A DNA stretch of 45,496 bases from Chloroflexota bacterium (GCA_024275635.1 JAJRYT010000201.1:1-45496), one strand, 5' to 3'. Numbered from the stretch's first letter, positions 25,090-32,784 are shown. Numbers and translations: made by a program. Notes: a model not told the origin generated them from the sequence alone.

Positions 25090-25129
25090 TAACGCGGATT
25101 TTCTAGATAGTATGACAACTCAATCCGCG
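25090..25129. repeat. Inverted repeat AACGCGGATT/AATCCGCGTT
   Basis: AACGCGGATT at 25090-25099 and its exact complement at 25120-25129 form a 10-bp stem with a 20-base loop in the nuoA-nuoH gap. It may be part of a larger composite intergenic palindrome. Confidence 0.5.
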
Positions 25130-25168
25130 TTGACCCGTGAAAATCCATGTCCTATTCAAAAAGTACAA

Positions 25169-25280
25169 GTAACTGTATAGGTGTCATTCCAACCAGAGGG
25201 AGAAATCTTTCTTATCGCATGAGGCGGCAAAGATTTCTCCTCGCTCTGCTCGTCGAAATGACAGAGACCTGTACAGTTAC
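25169..25280. repeat. MITE-like long imperfect palindrome, about 112 bp
   Basis: Three nested pairs of arms: GTAACTGTATAGGT (25169-25182) with ACCTGTACAGTTAC (25267-25280), one mismatch; TGTCATT with AATGACA; and AGAAATCTTT (25201-25210) with AAAGATTTCT. The arms fold into one long hairpin. Elements reading 'GTCATT..AAATCTTT..AAAGATTT..AATGAC' are familiar as dispersed intergenic repeats in many environmental bacterial genomes. No open frame inside. Confidence 0.7.
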
Positions 25281-25322
25281 AAGTGCAAATATAGCGAGAT
25301 GGTAATTCATGGACGCAAGCAT

Positions 25323-25358
25323 AAAAAAAGGATAGAAGTTTATTTTGTTCTATCCTTT
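25323..25358 (-). terminator. Rho-independent terminator of nuoA
   Basis: On the minus strand an 11-bp stem AAAGGATAGAA/TTCTATCCTTT with a 10-base loop is followed by seven T, starting about 15 bases after the nuoA stop. It separates nuoA from the rest of the nuo genes. Confidence 0.9.
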
Positions 25359-25372
25359 ATAAATAAGTATGC

Positions 25373-25729
25373 TTAAACCCACTCAAGGACTCCCCGGCCC
25401 CATGCGTAGGCCAGCGCAGCTGTTAGAATTAAGATAAACAACACAATTTCTACAACAGCGAACAGCGAGACCTGCCCATAGGCAGCGGCAATGGGGAAAA
25501 GAAAGACTGCTTCGATATCAAAGATAACGAAAACCAACGCATAAATGTAATATTGGACTTTGAATTGAACCCAGGTATCCCCCACTGTCTCAACACCACA
25601 TTCGTAAATTTGTTGTTTAATGTAATTTGGCTTTCGCGGGCCAAGTAATTGATTTAATATGACCGGCAGAGCCGGAAAAATAGGTGATAACACCACAAAA
25701 ATTGCTATAAAACGCCAGTCACTAAGCAC
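25373..25729 (-). CDS. nuoA: NADH-quinone oxidoreductase subunit A
   Basis: 118 residues from the GTG at 25727-25729 (VLSDWRF), chosen because GGAGG lies seven bases upstream and the length then equals that of the family; a longer frame opens at 25792. Three membrane helices, with the conserved YECGVETVGDTWVQFKVQYY loop and FVIFDIEAVFLFP. It is transcribed alone: its own terminator follows, and nuoH begins only 375 bases later. nuoB, C and D, which normally follow nuoA, are not there. Confidence 0.94.
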   Translation of the reverse strand: MLSDWRFIAIFVVLSPIFPALPVILNQLLGPRKPNYIKQQIYECGVETVGDTWVQFKVQYYIYALVFVIFDIEAVFLFPIAAAYGQVSLFAVVEIVLFILILTAALAYAWGRGVLEWV

Positions 25730-26105
25730 GTGACATCCTCCAATTTCACTCCCTCTTAAGAGGGTATGTAATTTGTTCCATTTATAACACATGCAGGAAA
25801 CTCCGGCAAAGGGTAACTACAACCCTCCCGAAGGTTAGCTTGGATGAAGCCAGCTAACTTCTCATGACCCTCCAGGAGGATGTCTTAGTAGTGACAGCAA
25901 AGGTGTGTTATGCTAAAGGGGGTCTTTTAGCAGGAGGCCGACAAAATACTTGGAAAGAGTCTAGAATGTCCAGGTTATTTGTTATATTTGACAGGTTATT
26001 GCCAATAACCATTGGCAATCGAGGAATTGTTTGGTTTAATTAAAAACATCCTGTTTTTAATACCCTATTCAACAAGATTATTATTGAAGCGGGCTTGTAA
26101 CTACC
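25730..26105. other. Intergenic region between nuoA and the response regulator gene
   Basis: 376 bases without a gene. Visible are an AGGTTAGCT...AGCTAACTT dyad near 25833-25870, a CCTCCAGGAGG palindrome near 25880, GCCAATaaccATTGGC near 26000, and a TAAAAACATCCTGTTTTTA hairpin near 26040. The region must hold the divergent promoters of nuoA and the regulator; I cannot assign them with confidence. Confidence 0.5.
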
Positions 26106-26834
26106 ATGCTTGAGCTTGATCCTTCGTTTGAATCCCAACGTGTTTTAGCAGTTGATGATAATGCTTTTACATTGCGTATCGTAAAACATACGCTGGAACA
26201 GGCTGGTTTTGCGGTGGTAACGGCCGTTTCTGGCCAAGACGCCTTAAAAATGATTAACCGGCACGGCATCCCTCACCTGGCGCTTGTTGACCTGCATATG
26301 CCCTTAATGAGCGGATTCGAGTTTTGTCATGCCGTGCGCGAATTCAGCGATATGCCCATCATTATGCTAACGGCCGCCAATGCTGAGGAAACTGTAATCA
26401 GAGGGCTGGAACAATATGCTGAAGATTACATCATCAAACCATTCAGCCCCAGCGAGCTTGTCGCGCGCGTTAAGCGCGTATTGCGCCGTGTAGACAACTA
26501 TGAATACACACGCGAATCTACTACACGCTTAGATGACAATTTAATGGTTGATTTCCCCAAACGGGAAGCGCTGGTTAACGGGAACCCTGTCTCCCTCACT
26601 CCCACCGAATCCAAACTGCTTTATATTCTAGTGCGTAATGCCGGCCGTATCGTTACCACTGAATTCTTACTCAAACGCATCTGGCCCATGCAGAACGCAC
26701 AGGAAGACAGACTGCATGTTCATGTTCATCGCTTACGCCGCAAAATCGAAACGAATCCCAATTCCCCGACTTATATAATCGCCGAACGGGGCACCGGGTA
26801 TCGTTTTGTTTTGGATAAAGAAACGGCCGCTTAG
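26106..26834 (+). CDS. OmpR/PhoB-type response regulator
   Basis: 242 residues. The receiver domain (about 10-125) has the acidic pair in LAVDDN, the phosphoacceptor Asp in ALVDLHMP, the switch Thr in MLTAAN and the lysine in YIIKPFSP. The winged-helix DNA-binding domain (about 140-236) ends in ERGTGYRFV, typical of OmpR/PhoB effectors. No histidine kinase gene is adjacent, so it is an orphan in this window; its targets are unknown. It lies divergent from nuoA. Confidence 0.92.
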   Translation: MLELDPSFESQRVLAVDDNAFTLRIVKHTLEQAGFAVVTAVSGQDALKMINRHGIPHLALVDLHMPLMSGFEFCHAVREFSDMPIIMLTAANAEETVIRGLEQYAEDYIIKPFSPSELVARVKRVLRRVDNYEYTRESTTRLDDNLMVDFPKREALVNGNPVSLTPTESKLLYILVRNAGRIVTTEFLLKRIWPMQNAQEDRLHVHVHRLRRKIETNPNSPTYIIAERGTGYRFVLDKETAA

Positions 26835-26855
26835 CCACCAATCATCTCTACCCTG

Positions 26856-27137
26856 CTACCATTCGAAATCCATCTTTTCTGGCGCATTTAACTTTGCCGC
26901 CAATGCCGCATTGGAAGGCTCCACCAAAAGCGTCCCGTCCGGGAACACAATCGTGGGGACAACCCGGCTTCCGCCATTGATTTGCTTCACAAAAGCCATT
27001 CCCGCCTCACTTAATTCCACATCAATATTAATGTAATCAATACCCCGCTCGTTCAGGAAATGTTTGGCCCGATGGCAGTCAGAGCACCAACTGGTCGTGT
27101 ACATGATGATCTTGTCATTTGTTGATTTTGTTGTCAT
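26856..27137 (-). CDS. Mycoredoxin/glutaredoxin-like protein with CSDC active site
   Basis: 93 residues. Residues 12-18 read MYTTSWC and the redox motif is CSDC, followed by the glutaredoxin fold with the cis-proline loop SRVVPTIVF and the DGTLLVEPS end. This matches mycoredoxin-like proteins, which reduce mixed disulfides or peroxidases. AAGGAA lies eight bases before the ATG. The neighbouring gene upstream encodes a pyridine-nucleotide disulfide reductase, so a shared thiol-redox task is plausible. Confidence 0.85.
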   Translation of the reverse strand: MTTKSTNDKIIMYTTSWCSDCHRAKHFLNERGIDYINIDVELSEAGMAFVKQINGGSRVVPTIVFPDGTLLVEPSNAALAAKLNAPEKMDFEW

Positions 27138-27218
27138 ATGATGAGTTCCTTCTGTCGTGATGACTTAATGATAAATTACTGGTTGTGTTTCCGCAAAATA
27201 TGACGCGACGTGCATTTC

Positions 27219-28628
27219 TCAAGCGCGCCCGCCGGCTAATCGCCGTACCAGTTTCCCTGTCGTTCCGGAGAGAAGGTCATCGGTTACGGCCGCCGCCGCT
27301 GGCAATTGCACACCCATCGAATAGGTAGGGTAAGGGTGGAAAACTTCGGCCAGGTCACGGATTTTCAAGCCGTGTTTGAGCGCTAACGTAAATTCGGTGA
27401 TGATTTCGCCGGCCCTGGGGGAGACGATGGTTGCACCCAGCAAACGGCCGTTTCCCTTATGCACCATCTTAATAAATCCAGCCCGCGCATTATCCGTTAC
27501 TGCCCGGTCCACCCGGTCCAGCCCCTCCTGCGTCACCCGCACCTCGCCGCCAAATCGCTCACGCGCCTCTGCTTCCGTTAAGCCAACCTGGGCGATTTCT
27601 GGATCAGCATAAATGACCCGCGGTACATCCTCGCTAAACCCCCGGCTGCTGCCGGGCAGCAAAGCATTGCGTACCGCCTGGAATGCCTGCCAGCCAGCAA
27701 AATGAGTGAATTGGGGACTGCCTTCCACACAATCCCCGGCGGCGTAAATGTGCCGAATGCTGGTATGCAAGCTGTCATCAACCGCAATGCCTCGCCCGCT
27801 GTAACCAACGCCAGCTTTCTCAAGGTTCATTCCCTGCACATTGGGAAGGCGTCCGGCCGCCACCAACAGCGAATCACCGCGAAATTCAGCGCCATTCACC
27901 ACGGCCACAATCTCGCCAGCCGGCTGCCGCACCGACGAAACCAGGCCAGCCACAAACTGAACGCCTTCCCTGGACAGCAAGGGCTGCAACACATCGGCCA
28001 CGTCCGGGTCTTCACGGGGCAGCAGCGCTTTATCTACAAGGGTTACTTGCGCTCCCAAACGGCCGTATGCCTGGGCCATCTCCAACCCGGTCGCCCCCGC
28101 ACCCAACACCAACAGCCGCCCCGGTAGCCGGTCATTGTTGAAAAATTGTTCGTAAGTTTGATAGGGAACCGTATCCAGACCAGGAATGGGGGGAATAAAC
28201 GGCCGTGCCCCGGTAGCAATAATAAATTTCTTCGCCGTTAGCTCTTGTATGCCAGATTGAATCGTGGTTTCATCCAAAAAACGGGCCGCTCCCACAAACA
28301 CATCCACGCCCGATTTCCGCAGCCGCTCCGGCGTTTCATGCTGGTAAATATCGGCGATGACACCCTGAACATAATCGCGCACCTGGGCCATATCCACCTG
28401 CGGCGGTGCGGTCGTAACACCATACTGCGCCGCTGTCCGAGCTATATGGGCCGCTTTGGCGGCCTGCAGCAGTGCCTTGCTGGGCACACAACCAGACCAG
28501 GTACAATCGCCGCCGACGCGGTTCTTCTCCACCAGCGCCACGTTCACGCCTAATTTAGCGGCAAACTCAACGGCCGTTAATCCTGCCGATCCCGCTCCAA
28601 TGACAATCAAATCATACTGTTTACTCAT
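27219..28628 (-). CDS. FAD-dependent pyridine nucleotide-disulfide oxidoreductase (mercuric reductase-like)
   Basis: 469 residues from the ATG at 28626-28628, with GGAGG five bases upstream; the open frame up to 28727 is repeat-derived. FAD site VIGAGSAGLTAV, redox-active pair GGDCTWSGCVPSKAL (C-x4-C), NAD(P) site VLGAGATGLEMAQ, and the C-terminal dimer domain are in order. The conserved end HPYPTYSMGVQ has methionine where dihydrolipoamide dehydrogenase and glutathione reductase have the catalytic glutamate of H-P-T-x-x-E. The N-terminal HMA domain and C-terminal cysteine pair of true mercuric reductases are absent. Substrate unknown; a low-molecular-weight disulfide is likely. Confidence 0.85.
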   Translation of the reverse strand: MSKQYDLIVIGAGSAGLTAVEFAAKLGVNVALVEKNRVGGDCTWSGCVPSKALLQAAKAAHIARTAAQYGVTTAPPQVDMAQVRDYVQGVIADIYQHETPERLRKSGVDVFVGAARFLDETTIQSGIQELTAKKFIIATGARPFIPPIPGLDTVPYQTYEQFFNNDRLPGRLLVLGAGATGLEMAQAYGRLGAQVTLVDKALLPREDPDVADVLQPLLSREGVQFVAGLVSSVRQPAGEIVAVVNGAEFRGDSLLVAAGRLPNVQGMNLEKAGVGYSGRGIAVDDSLHTSIRHIYAAGDCVEGSPQFTHFAGWQAFQAVRNALLPGSSRGFSEDVPRVIYADPEIAQVGLTEAEARERFGGEVRVTQEGLDRVDRAVTDNARAGFIKMVHKGNGRLLGATIVSPRAGEIITEFTLALKHGLKIRDLAEVFHPYPTYSMGVQLPAAAAVTDDLLSGTTGKLVRRLAGGRA

Positions 28629-28640
28629 AAAAACCTCCGT

Positions 28641-28714
28641 CAAGTTGGCAAGTCTGCAAGTGGCAAGTCGCCCTGTTGTCCCTACCACTTTCCACTTCGC
28701 ACTTTCCACTTCCT
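28641..28714. repeat. Heptamer-like repeats (GGCAAGT then CCACTTT units)
   Basis: GGCAAGT-like units (28641-28668) are followed by CCACTTT, CCACTTC, GCACTTT and CCACTTC (28685-28712) with an exact period of seven. The latter are complementary in sense to the former, as at the other sites. Confidence 0.75.
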
Positions 28715-28771
28715 TTTCCCCATTCATCCCTCAAAATTCATCATTTATCTGTAATCTTCAATCCTAATGGG

Positions 28772-28777
28772 TATAAT
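28772..28777 (+). promoter_or_regulatory. TATAAT -10 element before the ECF sigma gene
   Basis: A consensus TATAAT preceded by TGGG, 29 bases before the start codon. No good -35 hexamer is visible at 16-18 bases. Confidence 0.45.
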
Positions 28778-28806
28778 AGGCAGCACAATCAACAAAAGGA
28801 GCAGTT

Positions 28807-29439
28807 GTGGCGTATAGAACGAACGAACAGTGGCTTACTCAGTTGCAAGCAAACGGCCCTGAACATGATACGGCCGTTTCCGACTTGCTCACTATCCTCA
28901 AATCTGGTTTACGTCGCGGACTTCTGGCACAAGTCAACACCTCTGCTCCCGAATTCGAAACCCAGGCCGCAGATTTCGCCCAAGAAGCTGTCCTCAAGAT
29001 TCTGGACAAGCTGCATAGTTTTGCCGGACGCAGCAAATTCACAACCTGGGCGCATAAAGTTGCCGTCTCCGTCGCCTTGACTGAACTGCGCCGCAAACGC
29101 TGGCAAGACCGCTCGCTGGACGGCATGATGGACGAGGGAGAGGGCGATTACACCCCCAGCCTGGCTGCCGATCCCGCCCCGGCCCCAGAAAACGCGGCCG
29201 AACGCGCCGAAGCCCTGGCCCACGTGCAAAAACTGATTGATGAAGCCTTAACCAAAAAACAGCGAACCGCCCTGGTCGCTTCCGTTATCCAGGGGAAATC
29301 AACCAACGAAATAGCGCGTCAAATGGAGATGAAGCCTAACGCCGTTTACAAGCTGCTGCACGATGCCCGCCTGCGGCTGAAACACAGCCTGGCCCAGGAC
29401 GGATTGACGCCAGCCGACATCATCAGCGTCTTTGAATAA
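28807..29439 (+). CDS. ECF-type RNA polymerase sigma factor
   Basis: 210 residues from GTG at 28807, with AAGGAG about five bases upstream. Region 2 is seen as EFETQAADFAQEAVLKILDK with FTTWAHKVAVSVALTELRRK. Region 4 is TKKQRTALVASVIQGKSTNEIARQM followed by NAVYKLLHDARLRLK, a clear helix-turn-helix. Regions 1 and 3 are missing, as in ECF factors. A linker of about 40 residues (DYTPSLAADPAPAPENAAER) joins the two. The next gene carries a zinc-finger anti-sigma motif, so the pair should act as a signal-responsive switch. The signal is unknown. Confidence 0.9.
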   Translation: MAYRTNEQWLTQLQANGPEHDTAVSDLLTILKSGLRRGLLAQVNTSAPEFETQAADFAQEAVLKILDKLHSFAGRSKFTTWAHKVAVSVALTELRRKRWQDRSLDGMMDEGEGDYTPSLAADPAPAPENAAERAEALAHVQKLIDEALTKKQRTALVASVIQGKSTNEIARQMEMKPNAVYKLLHDARLRLKHSLAQDGLTPADIISVFE

Positions 29440-29483
29440 TAACAGGTAAGAACTTCATATCTTACACCGTCAATATAGCTAGT

Positions 29484-29807
29484 ATGACCAATCTATTTAA
29501 TAAACTACGAAAACTTGCCCGTGTAAATACAACGCCCGGCACGGAAACGGCCGTTTCCCTCACCGGCGGCAGCCTCATCCTCAACGACGAAACCGTCAAA
29601 AACCTGCTGCGCCAGGTTGATAAAACAGAGGACGGGCAGTACAGTTGTGCGGAAACATTTGCACTGCTAGACGAATACGTCGAACTCGTTGTCTCTAACG
29701 AAGATGCCGCCGCTCTTATGCCCCTGGTCGAACGTCACCTGGAAGTATGTCCGGAGTGCAGCCCGCGCTACAAGGCATTATTGGCGATATTACAAACCGA
29801 AACGTAA
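29484..29807 (+). CDS. Soluble zinc-finger anti-sigma factor candidate
   Basis: 107 residues. Residues 86-93 read HLEVCPEC, the H-x3-C-x2-C zinc motif of ZAS anti-sigma factors, preceded by a helical stretch with a further cysteine (SCAETFALLDEYVELVV) and followed by a short helix. There is no membrane helix, so it would be a cytoplasmic sensor like RsrA/ChrR rather than a transmembrane one. It follows the ECF sigma gene by 44 bases. The first 35 residues are not recognisable. Function is inferred from motif and position. Confidence 0.72.
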   Translation: MTNLFNKLRKLARVNTTPGTETAVSLTGGSLILNDETVKNLLRQVDKTEDGQYSCAETFALLDEYVELVVSNEDAAALMPLVERHLEVCPECSPRYKALLAILQTET

Positions 29808-29896
29808 CTACTAAGCCTCTCTGGAGACCTGCGAGGTTTTAACATGCTATCCGCCCAATTTATCACTGGTCGAAACCTCGCAGGTCTTAGTAGTTA
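29805..29896. repeat. Large inverted repeat, 11-bp and 14-bp arms
   Basis: TAACTACTAAG (29805-29815) pairs with CTTAGTAGTTA (29886-29896), and GACCTGCGAGGTTT (29826-29839) with AAACCTCGCAGGTC (29873-29886). A 10-base bulge on one side separates the stems and a loop of about 33 bases closes them. It begins at the stop codon of the anti-sigma gene and could terminate or be a mobile palindrome. Confidence 0.75.
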
Positions 29897-29935
29897 CACC
29901 GAAACCTGAGTAATTAAAGCAAGAAACGCACCGCT

Positions 29936-29981
29936 GTAGGACAAGCTGCCAGCTTGTCGGCAATCTAGCAGATTGTCCTAC
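29936..29981. repeat. Second palindromic element, branched
   Basis: GTAGGACA (29936-29943) pairs with TGTCCTAC (29974-29981). Inside are ACAAGCTGCCAGCTTGT and AATCTAGCAGATT, so the region can fold as a cloverleaf or as separate hairpins. Such AGGACAAGCTGCCAGCTTGTC-type palindromes look like REP elements. Confidence 0.65.
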
Positions 29982-30089
29982 AAGTTGCCAACTCATTAGA
30001 GACACACCCATTGCCAAACTTACTCAGTTACGTCGTTACCTAATTCCTGAAATTGGAACCATTCAACCCACCCACGAAGGAGACCCCCT

Positions 30090-30374
30090 ATGGCAAAAGC
30101 CACCTGGAATGGCGCTGTCCTGGCCGAAAGCGATAAGACCATTGTTGTTGAAGGCAACCATTATTTTCCGCCGGATGCCATCCATCCCGCTTACTTCAAG
30201 CCCAACAACCAGCATACTACCTGCCCCTGGAAAGGTGTCGCCAGCTACTACAATATTGAAGTAGAGGGCCAGGTAAACAGAGGCGGCGCCTGGTACTACC
30301 CCAACCCCAAACCGGCCGCGCAAGAAATTAAGGATTACGTCGCTTTCTGGCGCGGCGTGCGCGTGGAAATGTAA
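30090..30374 (+). CDS. DUF427 family protein
   Basis: 94 residues, almost all of it the DUF427 domain: WNGAVLAESD, VVEGNHYFPPDAI, TTCPWKGVASYYNI and a final PAAQEIKDYVAFW. The family forms a small beta fold of unknown function, often next to sugar or redox genes. GGAG lies seven bases before the ATG, and glk follows after three bases, so the two are probably one operon. Confidence 0.88.
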   Translation: MAKATWNGAVLAESDKTIVVEGNHYFPPDAIHPAYFKPNNQHTTCPWKGVASYYNIEVEGQVNRGGAWYYPNPKPAAQEIKDYVAFWRGVRVEM

Positions 30375-30377
30375 TCC

Positions 30378-31361
30378 ATGATGCTGCTGGCCGGCGATAT
30401 TGGCGGCACAAAAACAGTTCTGGCCTTGCTCAATGACGAACAAGGCGCGCGCCACCCCCTACACGAAGAGCGCTTCCCCAGTGACGATTACCCCTCGCTG
30501 GAGGCCATCATCGCCCAGTTTTTAGAAGACAAGGCAGTCACGATTAATAGAGCCACTTTTGGCGTAGCCGGCCCGGTTGTCAATGATCGGGTTGAAGTAA
30601 CCAACCTGCCCTGGGTGATTGATGCGGCCGCTATCTCGCAGGCATTCGGTATTCCGCATGTCTATCTCTTAAATGATTTGGAAGCGATTGCTAATGCTGT
30701 CCCCCACCTGGAAACGGCCGATTTACACACACTTAATCCTGGCCGGTCAGAACAAAGAGGAGCGATAGCCGTCATCGCCCCTGGCACCGGACTGGGCGAA
30801 GCGTTCTTAACCTGGAACGGCCGTCGCTACCAGGCCCACCCTTCAGAAGGCGGCCACGCTGCTTTCGGCCCCGGCAATGCCGAACAAATCGGGCTGCTGC
30901 AGTTTTTACACGGCCGTTTCCAGCACGTCAGCTACGAACGAGTCTGTTCCGGCATAGGCATTCCCAACCTGTACGATTTCTTGCGGGAGGACGGCCGTTA
31001 CCCCGAACCGGACTGGCTGGCGGCCGCTATCGCCGCCGCCGAAGACCCCACCCCCGTCATCGTCAACGCCGCCACCCAAAACGAGGTTCCCCTCTGCCGG
31101 GCGGCGCTGGCTTTATTTGTGGACATTCTGGGCGACGAAGCCGGCAACATGGCCCTGAAAGTCTTGGCAACCGGCGGCGTTTACCTCGGCGGCGGCATCC
31201 CGCCCCGCATCCTGCCCCATTTAGAGCAGCCCCGCTTCCTGCAAGCCTTCCGGCGCAAAGGGCGTTTTGCCGATTTGATGGCCGAAATACCCGTCCACGT
31301 CATCGGCAACCCCAAAGCTGCGCTTCTTGGCGCGGCTTACTATGGTCTTGAAGCGCGCTAA
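30378..31361 (+). CDS. glk: Glucokinase (E. coli Glk type)
   Basis: 327 residues. The ATP-binding LAGDIGGTKTVLAL starts the protein. ATFGVAGPVVNDRVEVTNLP and LLNDLEAIANAV line the sugar site, IAPGTGLGEAF is the second phosphate loop, and HPSEGGHAAFGP gives the catalytic-region histidine and glutamates of the group. It phosphorylates glucose to glucose 6-phosphate with ATP. It belongs to the Glk (PF02685) branch, not the ROK branch, as the cysteine-rich ROK motif is absent. It is followed by pgl after 17 bases. Confidence 0.93.
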   Translation: MMLLAGDIGGTKTVLALLNDEQGARHPLHEERFPSDDYPSLEAIIAQFLEDKAVTINRATFGVAGPVVNDRVEVTNLPWVIDAAAISQAFGIPHVYLLNDLEAIANAVPHLETADLHTLNPGRSEQRGAIAVIAPGTGLGEAFLTWNGRRYQAHPSEGGHAAFGPGNAEQIGLLQFLHGRFQHVSYERVCSGIGIPNLYDFLREDGRYPEPDWLAAAIAAAEDPTPVIVNAATQNEVPLCRAALALFVDILGDEAGNMALKVLATGGVYLGGGIPPRILPHLEQPRFLQAFRRKGRFADLMAEIPVHVIGNPKAALLGAAYYGLEAR

Positions 31362-31378
31362 ATGTTTATTCCAAAATC

Positions 31379-32113
31379 ATGACCGACTTACACATATTCA
31401 AGGACAAAGACGCCCTGAGTGAAGCGGCAGCTCAACTGGTAGTGGAAACTGCTCGATCGGCAATAAAGGAAAACGGCCGTTTCCTCATCGCGTTGTCCGG
31501 CGGCGGCACGCCAGCCAGGATGTTCCACTTACTGGCCCAACCTCCCTACGTCAAACAAATACCCTGGGCGCAAACGCATGTTTTCTGGGGTGATGAGCGG
31601 CTGGTTCCGCCCGATGATCCAGGCAGCAACTACGGGCAGGCGGCGCGGCTTCTGCTTAATCATGTGCCCATTCCCGCAGAGAATATTCATCGGGCAAAGG
31701 GAGAATTGGATGGGAAAATGGCCGTTGCCGATTACACGGCTCAACTGCGCCAACTGGCCGAACCGGGCCGCGCCTGGCCCCGTTTTGATTTGGCCGTCAT
31801 GGGGCTGGGCAGCGACGGCCATACCGCTTCCCTCTTCCCCGGCCCCATCCCGGAAGCCGAAACCCGCGTCCCGGTGATGGCGGTCACGGCCGATTATGAC
31901 GGCCGTCCCGCCCAACGCATCACCCTGACTCCTCTGGTTTTCAATGATGCGCGGCATGTCCTATTTTTAGTGATGGGAGAAAACAAGGCGGAGGCGGTAA
32001 CGGCCATTCGCCACGCCCCCTACCAGCCCCAAAAATGGCCCGCCCAACGCATAAAGCCGGGAAACGGCCGTCTCATTTGGTACCTGGACGAAGCGGCCGC
32101 AAGTCTTCATTAA
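31379..32113 (+). CDS. pgl: 6-phosphogluconolactonase (DevB/SOL type)
   Basis: 244 residues. ALSGGGTPARMFHLL near residue 38, THVFWGDERLVPPDDPGSNYG near residue 66, and FDLAVMGLGSDGHTASLFPG near residue 138 are the three conserved blocks of the DevB/SOL family. It hydrolyses 6-phosphogluconolactone to 6-phosphogluconate. With glucokinase upstream this suggests glucose entry into the oxidative pentose phosphate or Entner-Doudoroff route; zwf is not in the window. Confidence 0.93.
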   Translation: MTDLHIFKDKDALSEAAAQLVVETARSAIKENGRFLIALSGGGTPARMFHLLAQPPYVKQIPWAQTHVFWGDERLVPPDDPGSNYGQAARLLLNHVPIPAENIHRAKGELDGKMAVADYTAQLRQLAEPGRAWPRFDLAVMGLGSDGHTASLFPGPIPEAETRVPVMAVTADYDGRPAQRITLTPLVFNDARHVLFLVMGENKAEAVTAIRHAPYQPQKWPAQRIKPGNGRLIWYLDEAAASLH

Positions 32114-32126
32114 ACGAACCAATAGC

Positions 32127-32165
32127 TTGACTGCTCTACACACAAAGGATATACTTCGGATATAC
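32127..32165 (+). promoter_or_regulatory. Promoter and candidate operator of mazEF
   Basis: TTGACT (32127-32132) and TATACT (32150-32155) are exactly 17 bases apart. GGATATAC occurs twice, at 32147-32154 and 32158-32165, an 11-base direct repeat overlapping the -10 box and well placed for autorepression by MazE. Confidence 0.7.
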
Positions 32166-32190
32166 CTATGCGTTTTTTAGAGAGTAATAT

Positions 32191-32439
32191 ATGCTAACAA
32201 AAATTCAAAAATGGGGTAACAGTCAAGGATTGCGTTTTCCAAAAACCCTCTTGGAAGAAGTTGATATTCGCATCGGCGACGAGGTTAATATTTCTGTACA
32301 AGCAGGAAAAATTATTGTCGAACCAGTCAACAAAGTGCATGGTAGATATGACATTAGAGAATTAATCGCTCAGATGCCAGACGATTATCAAGTGGAAGAA
32401 ATTGATTGGGGCGCGCCTGTGGGAAAGGAAGTATGGTAA
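32191..32439 (+). CDS. mazE: MazE-type antitoxin (AbrB fold)
   Basis: 82 residues. The first 45 residues (IQKWGNSQGLRFPKTLLEEV, then GDEVNISVQAGKIIVEP) are the AbrB/MazE swapped-hairpin DNA-binding domain. The acidic C-terminus (DDYQVEEIDW) is the part that wraps around MazF. It ends two bases before the MazF start (TAAATG). Confidence 0.9.
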   Translation: MLTKIQKWGNSQGLRFPKTLLEEVDIRIGDEVNISVQAGKIIVEPVNKVHGRYDIRELIAQMPDDYQVEEIDWGAPVGKEVW

Positions 32440-32784
32440 ATGTCCCGCTATATTCCCCAACGAGGCGATCTTGTCGTACTAACCTTTGACCCACAATCTG
32501 GCCATGAACAAAAAGGGAGACGACCCGCGATAGTTATTTCCAATTATATGTTTAACAAACATACGAGGTTAGCCATTGTCTGCCCGATCACCAACAAACG
32601 CAGGAATGTGCCATTTCACGTTCCTATTCCTGCTCAATCTTCGTTGACTGGTTATATCATGGTTGAACAAACCAAATCCATTGATTTCAGCAGCAGGCAA
32701 ATGAAATTCGTTGAAAAAGCGCCACAAGAAACGTTGCTTGATGTGCTTGGGATTCTGGACGCGACTGTTTATCAGGATCCATAA
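32440..32784 (+). CDS. mazF: MazF/PemK-type mRNA interferase toxin
   Basis: 114 residues. GDLVVLTFDPQSGHEQKGRR and PAIVISNYMFN are the conserved start of the family. CPITNKRRNVPFHVPIP and VEQTKSIDFSSRQ follow in the usual order. MazF cleaves single-stranded RNA at short sequence motifs and is inhibited by MazE. The gene is intact. A short, similarly oriented gap separates it from the ABC remnant downstream. Confidence 0.9.
   Translation: MSRYIPQRGDLVVLTFDPQSGHEQKGRRPAIVISNYMFNKHTRLAIVCPITNKRRNVPFHVPIPAQSSLTGYIMVEQTKSIDFSSRQMKFVEKAPQETLLDVLGILDATVYQDP

Noticed and set aside
24998..25372. Possible nuoB or nuoI remnant between nuoA and nuoH
   Set aside because: No CxxC or ferredoxin-type cysteine pattern in any frame; the gap holds palindromic elements and a terminator only.
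27219..28628. Calling the disulfide reductase merA
   Set aside because: It lacks the N-terminal metal-binding domain and the C-terminal cysteine pair of mercuric reductase, and there are no mer genes nearby.
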